Source of the DNA: CAZVIK01 sp964627045
GTDB taxonomy: Bacteria; Acidobacteriota; Terriglobia; Bryobacterales; Bryobacteraceae
DNA length: 12,906 bases
NCBI GenBank assembly: GCA_964627045.1
Contig: CAZVIK010000110.1
Location: 1-12,906 of the forward strand
Direction: 5' to 3'
The notes beneath the pieces were generated by a model. It worked only from the letters and a program-made list of their open reading frames with translations, did not search any database and was not told where the DNA came from. Both the position numbers and the translations under genes were made by a program. Positions 7,017 to 12,906 of this stretch are shown in pieces. Numbering within the stretch: position 1 is the stretch's first letter; the number at the start of each line of letters is the position of its first letter.

Positions 7017-8282
7017 ATGAACCGCAGAACTACACTCTATTTGGCCGCCCTGGCGGCGAGCCTGTTTTCTACCGCGCTCTTGGCACAGGCGCCGCCGGCC
7101 GCTCCCGGACGGGGGCCCGCGCCCTTACGGTCGCCCGAGGTGATGCCGGACGGGAGAGTGACCTTCCGGATCCTGGCGCCGAAGGCCTCCGACGTGCGCC
7201 TGAACGGAGAATGGCCCGACGGCCGCAACGTCGCCATGACCAAGGACGGCGACGGCGTCTGGTCGGTCACCGCCGGACCGCTCAAACCGGAATTCTGGAT
7301 GTACTCCTACTCGGTGGACGGGGTGCGCACGCTCGACCCGCGCAACGTGAACACGGCTCGCGACGGAGCCAATTACCTGAACACGTTCGTCGTGGACGGG
7401 CCGGCTTCGGTTCCCTACAAGGTGGCCGATATTCCGCACGGGACGCTCCACGTGGACTGGTACGCGTCGCCTTCGCTAAAGCTGACGCGCCGCGTGTACG
7501 TCTACACGCCGCCGGGGTACTCCGCGGGCACGCAGCGTTACCCGGTGTTCTACCTTCTGCACGGCGGCGGGGGCGATGAAGACGCCTGGACGACGATGGG
7601 ACGTACGCCGCAGATCCTCGACTACCTCATCGCCCAGGGCAAGACCCGGCCCATGATCGTGGTGATGACCAACGGCAACGCTGATCAGACCGCCGCGCAG
7701 AACGTCGTCGCGCCGGTGCCCCGCGCCGGGGGTATGAGCCAGAGCGCCACGGGCGCCGTCATCGCGATGGCGTTCCCGGAGAGCATCGTCGCCGACGTGA
7801 TTCCTTACATCGAGAAGAACTACCGCGCGCTGCCGGGACGCGAAAACCGAGCGATCGCCGGCCTGTCGATGGGCGGGGCGCAGACGGTGTACACGGCGCT
7901 CACACACGCGGACCGTTTTGCCTGGGTGGGTGCGTTCAGCGCGGGCTTCCCGCTGTGGCCGGGAGTGCGCGTAAATAAGCCGGCGCCTCCGGGTTCGCCC
8001 GGACGCGGCGGAGTGGAGGAGCATCTCGATCCGGAGGCCGTCGACAGACTGTTCCCCAAGGCCAGCCCCAAATCCACCGCGTTCCGCCTGATGTACCTGT
8101 CCACCGGGATGGACGATTTTGTGCTGCCGTCGGTGCGGGACTTCGCCGCGTGGCTCAAGAGCAAGGACATTCCGTTCGTGAACATCGAGACGCCGGGCTA
8201 CGGCCACGTCTGGCCGTACTGGCGGATCTGCCTGCTGGATTTCGCGCCGCGGCTGTTCCAGCCCGCCGGCGCCCAGAGGTAA
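7017..8282 (+). CDS. Secreted esterase, E-set domain plus esterase-D (CE1-like) alpha/beta hydrolase, first paralogue
   Basis: A 421-residue exported ester hydrolase. Residues 1-25 are a signal peptide (basic start, hydrophobic core, likely cleavage after AQA at 23-25). Residues 38-127 are an immunoglobulin-like E-set domain of the glycan-binding kind (PEVMPDGRVTFRILAP, then WSVTAGPLKPEFWMYSY). Residues 150-415 are the esterase-D hydrolase: oxyanion segment YLLHGGGGDEDAW (179-191), nucleophile S284 in GLSMGG, probable acid D366 or D367 in STGMDDF, and H397 in GYGHVW. This order is typical of feruloyl and acetyl-xylan esterases of family CE1; the real substrate is not evident. GAGG 9 nt before the ATG supports the start. 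It lies 13 nt before a close paralogue, with which it is surely co-transcribed. Confidence 0.92.
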   Translation: MNRRTTLYLAALAASLFSTALLAQAPPAAPGRGPAPLRSPEVMPDGRVTFRILAPKASDVRLNGEWPDGRNVAMTKDGDGVWSVTAGPLKPEFWMYSYSVDGVRTLDPRNVNTARDGANYLNTFVVDGPASVPYKVADIPHGTLHVDWYASPSLKLTRRVYVYTPPGYSAGTQRYPVFYLLHGGGGDEDAWTTMGRTPQILDYLIAQGKTRPMIVVMTNGNADQTAAQNVVAPVPRAGGMSQSATGAVIAMAFPESIVADVIPYIEKNYRALPGRENRAIAGLSMGGAQTVYTALTHADRFAWVGAFSAGFPLWPGVRVNKPAPPGSPGRGGVEEHLDPEAVDRLFPKASPKSTAFRLMYLSTGMDDFVLPSVRDFAAWLKSKDIPFVNIETPGYGHVWPYWRICLLDFAPRLFQPAGAQR

Positions 8283-8295
8283 CCGGGGAGACGCC

Positions 8296-9546
8296 ATGAG
8301 CCACATGCTCCGCTCGCTGGCGACCACCCTGCCGCTTCTGCTGACCGTGTCTGTGACCTTCGCCCAGCCGCGCGGCGGACCGGCCGTGACTTCTCCCGAG
8401 GTCCATTCGGATGGCCGCGTCACCTTCCGCGTGGCTGCCCCCGCCGCAACCGTCGTGCAACTCACCGGCGACTGGCCGGGCGGCCCCATCGATATGGCCA
8501 GAGACGCCGCGGGCGTCTGGTCGGCCACCGTCGGGCCGCTCAAACCGGAAATGTACGGCTACACCTTCACCGTGAACGGCGTACGCGCGCTCGACGGCCG
8601 CACCCCTAACTTCCGCCGCGACGGCACAAGGTTCGAGCATGTCCTCATCCTCCCGGGCCCGCAGTCTTCGCTCTACCAGGTGAACGACGTGCCGCACGGC
8701 ACCGTGGCTCAGGTCTGGTATCAATCGCCGTCGCTGAAGATGACGCGCCGCATGTACGTTTACACGCCGCCGGGTTACGAAAGCGGCTCGGCGCGCTATC
8801 CGGTGCTCTATCTCCTTCACGGCTCAGGCGGCGACGAGGATGCCTGGAGTTCCAACGGCCGCGCCCCGCAGATCCTCGACAATCTCATCGCGCAGGGCAA
8901 GGCCCGGCCGATGATCGTGGTCATGACCAACGGCAACACCAACCAGGCCGCCTCGCCGGATGTCGCCGTGCCGCAACCGCTACCCCCGGCCGCGGCCCGG
9001 GCGCCCGAAGGCCAACCCGAACCGGCGGCACGCGGCCAGTTTTACGTGGGAGCGTTCGCCGACAGCCTGGTCAACGACGTGGTTCCGTATATCGAGGCGC
9101 ACTACCGTGTGCTGGCGGGCCGGGAAAACCGCGCCATTGCGGGGCTATCGATGGGCGGAGCGCAGGCCACTTACGCGGGGCTCCGGAACATGGACAAGTT
9201 CGCGTGGGTGGGGTGTTTCAGCGGCGCGCTGGTTCTCTGGCCGGGCGCGATGCGGCCGATTCCGGCCGTGCCGGGTTCCACACGCCTGGGGCAGGGTTTG
9301 GATCTCCCTACGGTGGCGAAAGTGTTCCCGGACCTAAACGCCAAGACCGGCGCGGGGTTGCGGCTGCTGTATGTCTCGGTCGGCTCCGAAGATGGATTGA
9401 TTGAGGCAAATCACCAGTTCAAGGGGTGGCTCAGGGAGAAGGGCGTCCCATTCGTGGACATCGAGTCGCCGGGCTATGCGCACGTCTGGAGCCTGTGGCG
9501 CATCAACCTGACCGAGTTCGCTTCGCGCCTGTTTCAAGCGAAGTAG
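8296..9546 (+). CDS. Secreted esterase, E-set domain plus esterase-D (CE1-like) alpha/beta hydrolase, second paralogue
   Basis: A 416-residue tandem paralogue of the preceding gene with the same plan: signal peptide (1-23, ending TFA), E-set domain (about 33-118) and esterase-D domain (about 143-414). Catalytic residues are S285 in GLSMGG, D366 in GSEDGL and H396 in GYAHVW. In the segment GRAPQILDNLIAQGKARPMI and the ten residues after it, 25 of 30 positions equal those of the first paralogue. The two differ most around residues 220-247, where this copy has a Pro/Ala-rich stretch (PQPLPPAAARAPEGQPEPAA) near the active-site lid region. GGGAG at 8286-8290 precedes the ATG; Met4 is a less likely start. 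The pair may have split substrate preference (inference). Confidence 0.92.
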   Translation: MSHMLRSLATTLPLLLTVSVTFAQPRGGPAVTSPEVHSDGRVTFRVAAPAATVVQLTGDWPGGPIDMARDAAGVWSATVGPLKPEMYGYTFTVNGVRALDGRTPNFRRDGTRFEHVLILPGPQSSLYQVNDVPHGTVAQVWYQSPSLKMTRRMYVYTPPGYESGSARYPVLYLLHGSGGDEDAWSSNGRAPQILDNLIAQGKARPMIVVMTNGNTNQAASPDVAVPQPLPPAAARAPEGQPEPAARGQFYVGAFADSLVNDVVPYIEAHYRVLAGRENRAIAGLSMGGAQATYAGLRNMDKFAWVGCFSGALVLWPGAMRPIPAVPGSTRLGQGLDLPTVAKVFPDLNAKTGAGLRLLYVSVGSEDGLIEANHQFKGWLREKGVPFVDIESPGYAHVWSLWRINLTEFASRLFQAK

Positions 9547-9551
9547 GGCGA

Positions 9552-9564
9552 GCCGTCGCACGGC
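9552..9564. terminator. Small hairpin between convergent esterase genes
   Basis: GCCGT (9552-9556) and ACGGC (9560-9564) form a 5-bp stem with a 3-nt loop in the 27-nt gap between the two convergent stop codons. It could serve both directions, but it is short and has no T tract on either strand. Confidence 0.25.
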
Positions 9565-9573
9565 GCGAGTATC

Positions 9574-11223
9574 CTAATCCACCGGCCCGGCGCGGCGGGG
9601 CATGGGGCCGGCGGCGGCGGGACGGTTCCTGGTCATGAACTCCTGCCGCTCGAGGTTCACCTTTTCCACGGTGATCGCGTCACCGAATCGCACGTACTGC
9701 GGGTTCCCGGCTGACCAGGCGGGCCACTTCACGTCGGACGTCGATGGGTCGCCGGTTTGGGCGAACGCCACCAGAGTGGCGGTCATCTTCCGCGAAAGCT
9801 CGCGGTCCCACGGGGTCCAGGCCCGCGTTTGCCGGAACAGGTTGAACGCTTCCAGGTTGCCGAAGAAGTAAGGAACTTCGCTGGTGTGGTACGCGCCGAT
9901 CGTCCCGGTGTCCTGGTCGGCAATCTTCACGCCCGGCGCGTAGGGGTGCCGGCGCGCAAAGTCCATGATGTAGGTGCGCGACCGGCCGTACTGCGCCTGC
10001 GCGCGCCCGCAGTTGCAGGAATTCAACAGCCCGCCGGCGTCGTTAGCGGCCGCCTGGGCGGCGGCCCGAATGCCGGCGTCGTCCGTCACGGGGTACAGCT
10101 TTAGGAAAGCCTCGGCCGCGCCGCCGAACGCCTTGGCGGCCAGGGCACGGTACTCGGCTACGCTTTTGGCCTGCTTCATCGCGATGTTGCCCTCGTCGTG
10201 CGTAAAGCCGGCGATCATGGGCACGTCGTTGAATTCGCGCGCCTCGAGAAGGGCGGCCCGGGGCTTCGGCGCAAAGTACCCGTCGATAACGCCGCCGGTG
10301 CGGAACCCGGCCACCGAGACGCCCACCTGGCTTTCGGCCTGGATGGCCAGAATGCGGTCGGCTGGGATTTGGCGCATGTCGTCCAGGCTCCCGGCCTTCA
10401 GTGCCTTCTGAATCTCCGTACCCACCGCTTCGGCCTTGGCTAGCGGCGTATTGTCACCGGAAAAGTTGCACCCGCTCCACATCACCGCCCCGCGGAACAG
10501 CCCCTTCGCCAGCGGGCTGAAAATCTGTTGGACTACCGAGCCCGCGCCGGCCGATTGCCCGGTCACGATCACCTTGGCGGGGTCGCCGCCGAAGCGGGCG
10601 ATGTTCCGCTGAATCCATTTCAAGGCCGCCGTTTGGTCCAGATAGCCGTAGTTGCCCGAATGCCCGCCTTGTTCCTTGGTGAGTTCCGGATGCGCCATAA
10701 AGCCGAGGATGCCGACGCGGTAGTTGAAGTTCACGAAGACGGCGCCGCGTAGCGCCACCTGTTCGCCGTCGTAGTGGGCCATGCCGGAAGAGCCGATGGT
10801 TCCACCGCCGCCGTAGATGAACACGACCACCGGGAGTCCCGCGCCGGCCTTGGCCGTGGGCGGCGCCCACACGTTCATGTACAGGCAGTCTTCACTGGTG
10901 GGTTCTTCCCCGAAGTAGTGGTTGATGTTGTGAGGCCGTAGGACCTGGATGCACTCGTTCATCTTGCGGTCGGCGTTGTAGACGCCCTTCCAGGGGCGCA
11001 CGGGTTGCGGTTCCCGCCAGCGCCGTTCGCGCACCGGCGGCTCCGCGAACGGGATTCCGAGATACGCCTTCACGCCGGAAGGCAGCAGTTTGCCGGCGAC
11101 CTGTCCACTGTCGATCGTGACCGGGTCGCCCGGCACTCTCCGTTCGACGATCTGGGAGCCGGCGGTGAAGACGACGAGCAGGGCCGCGACGATGGTTCCC
11201 GGTAAGACAAGGCGACGACTCAT
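9574..11223 (-). CDS. Secreted type-B carboxylesterase
   Basis: A 549-residue member of the carboxylesterase/cholinesterase family (Pfam COesterase), the usual length. Residues 1-23 (MSRRLVLPGTIVAALLVVFT) form a signal peptide or membrane anchor. The mature part opens with VTIDSGQVAGKLL and YLGIPFAEPP (54-63). It keeps SEDCLYMNVW (110-119), the oxyanion segment FIYGGGGTIG (135-144, Tyr where many members have His), nucleophile S224 in GQSAGAGS, E344 in GFTHDEG and H446 in GAYHTSEVPYFFG. Cys91 and Cys113 fit the conserved N-terminal disulfide. The family hydrolyses carboxylic esters broadly, so the substrate is open. The ATG at 11223 is preferred over 11229 because GGAGG lies 6 nt before it and directly abuts the other. 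It ends 27 nt from the convergent esterase operon; all three may act on related esters outside the cytoplasm. Confidence 0.93.
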   Translation of the reverse strand: MSRRLVLPGTIVAALLVVFTAGSQIVERRVPGDPVTIDSGQVAGKLLPSGVKAYLGIPFAEPPVRERRWREPQPVRPWKGVYNADRKMNECIQVLRPHNINHYFGEEPTSEDCLYMNVWAPPTAKAGAGLPVVVFIYGGGGTIGSSGMAHYDGEQVALRGAVFVNFNYRVGILGFMAHPELTKEQGGHSGNYGYLDQTAALKWIQRNIARFGGDPAKVIVTGQSAGAGSVVQQIFSPLAKGLFRGAVMWSGCNFSGDNTPLAKAEAVGTEIQKALKAGSLDDMRQIPADRILAIQAESQVGVSVAGFRTGGVIDGYFAPKPRAALLEAREFNDVPMIAGFTHDEGNIAMKQAKSVAEYRALAAKAFGGAAEAFLKLYPVTDDAGIRAAAQAAANDAGGLLNSCNCGRAQAQYGRSRTYIMDFARRHPYAPGVKIADQDTGTIGAYHTSEVPYFFGNLEAFNLFRQTRAWTPWDRELSRKMTATLVAFAQTGDPSTSDVKWPAWSAGNPQYVRFGDAITVEKVNLERQEFMTRNRPAAAGPMPRRAGPVD

Positions 11224-11277
11224 TGGCATCCTCCGACGGGCGGGGGCTTGTCCTGGCGCCCGCCGCCGCGTCCCGCC

Positions 11278-11283
11278 ATTGTA
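11278..11283 (-). promoter_or_regulatory. Candidate -10 (TACAAT) for the carboxylesterase gene
   Basis: The minus strand reads TACAAT, five of six matches to the -10 consensus, which would start transcription near 11271 and give a leader of about 48 nt. The -35 position reads CCTCGC or CTCGCA, a poor match, so an activator or another sigma factor may be needed if the site is real. Confidence 0.35.
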
Positions 11284-11460
11284 GCGCCCCAGCGGAGGAT
11301 GCGAGGGGGGGCGGAATACCGGTCACAAGGCTTTTCAGGATGTTTGGCGGGAGTCAAGTCCTGGAACGTCAGCCGGTTGCGGCAACCTCGCGCCCGGAAA
11401 AGGGGGTGCAGTCTTCGACGCGGATTCTACACTGAAGCCGGAATGATGCTTGGCGAGCGG

Positions 11461-11484
11461 CCTGGCAAGCGAGCGCGGGCCAGG
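11461..11484 (+). other. Leader inverted repeat before the modular exported protein
   Basis: CCTGGC (11461-11466) and GCCAGG (11479-11484) are perfectly complementary around a 12-nt loop, ending 10 nt before the AGGAGG ribosome site. It may affect translation or mRNA stability; a 6-bp repeat can also occur by chance. Confidence 0.25.
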
Positions 11485-11494
11485 GCATCGGTTT

Positions 11495-11500
11495 AGGAGG
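11495..11500 (+). promoter_or_regulatory. Shine-Dalgarno AGGAGG fixing the start at 11507
   Basis: AGGAGG lies 6 nt before the ATG at 11507. It decides the start of a long open frame that reaches the window edge without a stop. Confidence 0.75.
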
Positions 11501-11506
11501 CCGATT

Positions 11507-12906
11507 ATGCGGATTCGCTTCGGAGTTGCGTTGGCGGCGCTGGGGATGGCGTTGAACGGGACCGCCGTCGCCGCACCTCCCCTGACGGCGATTGCGGATG
11601 TGATCTACAAGGCGGACGGAACGAAGTTCAACGGGACCGCCATGATCGAGTGGAAGAGTTTCCAGGCGGTGGACCTGTCTTCGATCGCCACGCACAGCGT
11701 GACGGTGGCCATCCAGGACGGCGTGCTGCAAGTGCGGCTGGTGCCGACGACCAACGCGACGCCGGGCGCGTACTACTCGGTGCGCTACCACAGCGACGGA
11801 CGCATACAATTCGACGAGATTTGGGCCGTCCCGCCGAGCAGTTCGACTTTGCGGCTGCGTGACGTGCGCGTAACGAGCGCGTCGTCGGGCGGGACGGTGA
11901 CGCCACCGGCCGGAGATACCGAGATCCTGATCGAGGACGTGGAGGGCTTGGCCGATGCATTGGAGGCGCGGCCGGCGATGGGCCCGGGGTACTCGCCGGG
12001 GAGGGTGGCCTACATCTCGGAGTCCGGGGCGCTGGAGGCCGTGCTGGGAAGCACTTCGGACTGCGTGCGCGTGGACGGGACGGCGGGGCCATGCTACGTG
12101 AACACGGGCGACGGGGTGGCGTTCGTCGATCGCGAGACGCCGGCGGGGATCGTCGACGGGTCTAACCGCGAGTTTCTGCTAGCGCACGTGCCAGACCCGT
12201 CGGAGAGCCTAAAGGTCTTCCGCAACGGAATTCTCCAGAAGGAGGGTCTCGACTTCACACTGGTGGGCGCGACGGTGAACTTCGCCCCGCCGGCCACACC
12301 GCAGGGGGGCGACGTGCTCACGGCCGCCTACCGGCTGGTGGGAGCGGGCTACCCGGTGGCCAACGCGGGCGGCGACCTGACGGGGATCTACCCGAGTCCG
12401 TCGCTGGCCTACGGGGTGGTGGCCGACGCTCACGTTTCGCCGTCGGCGGGGATCACGGAATCTAAACTGGCGCTGAACTTCCCGACACACTCTTCGGAGA
12501 GAGATCCCAGTTCAGACGAGAAGGATGCGTTGGCGGGGACGGCCGGGACCCCATCGAAGGCCAATCCCTATGTGACGAGCGAGGATCCGCGGCTGGGCGG
12601 CGGGCAGGCGGCGCAGGTCTTGTGCAGCGACGTGGGGTTGAGCACAAGCTCGACCACGACCACGCCACTGGGGAACTGCGTGATCCCGGCGGGGCTGCTC
12701 GCCGCAGGCGACCGCGTGGAGTTCTTCTTCAGCTACACGCATACCGGGACAACCTACGGGCCGACGTTCGAGGTGCGCTGGGGATCGACGACGGTGGTTT
12801 CGCGGACGGGCACGTCGTCGGAATCGCGCATCCTGGGGCGGGGGAGCATGGGGCTGTACGACGGCGGCGGGGAGTGGGAGATCCAGACCTGGGGCGCGGC
12901 GCTGTC
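11507..12906 (+). CDS. Large exported modular protein with tail-fibre/adhesin-like repeats, cut by window end
   Basis: I translated 466 codons from the ATG; the frame is still open at the right edge. Residues 1-23 form a signal peptide (likely cleavage after AVA). Residues 26-125 form a beta-rich module with YKADGTKFNGTAMIEWKSF (34-52). Residues 205-276 (VDRETPAGIVDGSN..., SLKVFRNGILQKEGLDFTL) match a beta-sandwich module that I associate with phage structural proteins. GGDLTGIYPSPSLA (288-301) is close to the GGDLSGTYPNPTVA motif of tail fibres and adhesins. Residues 325-362 (FPTHSSERDPSSDEKDALAG, then YVTSEDPRL) also look like tail-protein linkers. Cys186/Cys196 and Cys373/Cys391 could form disulfides. 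The signal peptide and the lack of phage neighbours favour a surface or secreted bacterial protein. Function unknown; binding or adhesion is a guess. Confidence 0.8.
   Translation, partial: MRIRFGVALAALGMALNGTAVAAPPLTAIADVIYKADGTKFNGTAMIEWKSFQAVDLSSIATHSVTVAIQDGVLQVRLVPTTNATPGAYYSVRYHSDGRIQFDEIWAVPPSSSTLRLRDVRVTSASSGGTVTPPAGDTEILIEDVEGLADALEARPAMGPGYSPGRVAYISESGALEAVLGSTSDCVRVDGTAGPCYVNTGDGVAFVDRETPAGIVDGSNREFLLAHVPDPSESLKVFRNGILQKEGLDFTLVGATVNFAPPATPQGGDVLTAAYRLVGAGYPVANAGGDLTGIYPSPSLAYGVVADAHVSPSAGITESKLALNFPTHSSERDPSSDEKDALAGTAGTPSKANPYVTSEDPRLGGGQAAQVLCSDVGLSTSSTTTTPLGNCVIPAGLLAAGDRVEFFFSYTHTGTTYGPTFEVRWGSTTVVSRTGTSSESRILGRGSMGLYDGGGEWEIQTWGAAL

Larger units (their letters stand above)
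11224..11506. other. Divergent intergenic region, carboxylesterase and modular exported protein
   Basis: These 283 bases hold no gene I can support. Seen here are the carboxylesterase Shine-Dalgarno and -10 candidate, and a short interrupted palindrome GGTTGC-G-GCAACC (11375-11387) that could be an operator. A TACACT (11428-11433) is a possible -10 for the rightward gene but lacks a recognisable -35. Small plus-strand open frames at 11223-11496 have no ribosome site or family resemblance. Confidence 0.5.

Noticed and set aside
7476..8820. Minus-strand open frames of 355 and 221 codons opposite the esterases
   Set aside because: Antisense to two clear esterase genes; their products are similar to each other only because the esterase genes are paralogous.
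12094..12742. Several minus-strand open frames of 68-93 codons at the right edge
   Set aside because: All are antisense to the strongly started exported-protein gene and have no recognisable product.
1..12906. CRISPR arrays, insertion sequences, integrase sites
   Set aside because: I looked for spaced repeats, transposase motifs and terminal inverted repeats and saw none; coding density and base composition are even across the window.

Overview
The window is 12.9 kb of GC-rich, gene-dense bacterial chromosome with strong Shine-Dalgarno sequences. I see no mobile element, CRISPR array, tRNA or rRNA. The likely source is an Acidobacteriota bacterium of the Solibacter/Bryobacter kind. That is an inference from the gene content: clustered secreted CE1-type esterases, a secreted modular protein opening with a 'YKADGTKFNGT'-like motif, and paralogous PEP/pyruvate-binding proteins. 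No marker gene proves it.

Left region (1-5115, all minus strand): two adjacent genes form what looks like a two-component cassette. The upstream gene (5115 to 2146) encodes 989 residues: a degenerate receiver-like domain, a second receiver domain with its phosphoacceptor Asp, a PEP-synthase-type ATP-binding (PPDK_N-like) domain, and a distinctive C-terminal module. The downstream gene (2073, running off the left edge) carries a KaiC/RecA-like domain without a Walker A motif, fused to a second PPDK_N-like domain. The upstream protein is complete and has neither the swivelling phosphohistidine domain nor the PEP/pyruvate barrel of true PEP synthase, so both are more likely signalling or regulatory nucleotide-binding proteins than metabolic enzymes. 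This pair is the best candidate here for an undescribed system.

Middle (5116-7016): gdhA, an NADP-type glutamate dehydrogenase, lies on the minus strand and is followed by GC-rich hairpins. Its upstream region has a clear sigma70-type promoter beside an AT-rich block with four ATTAG repeats. This 370-base region also serves the divergent esterase operon.

Right (7017-11223): two tandem paralogous secreted esterases (E-set domain plus esterase-D alpha/beta hydrolase) run on the plus strand. They converge on a secreted type-B carboxylesterase on the minus strand. Together they look like an exported ester-hydrolysis cluster acting on plant- or polymer-derived esters, though the substrates cannot be read from sequence.

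Right edge (11507 onward, plus strand): the first 466 codons of a large exported protein built of modules resembling those of phage tail-fibre and adhesin proteins. It is cut by the window end.
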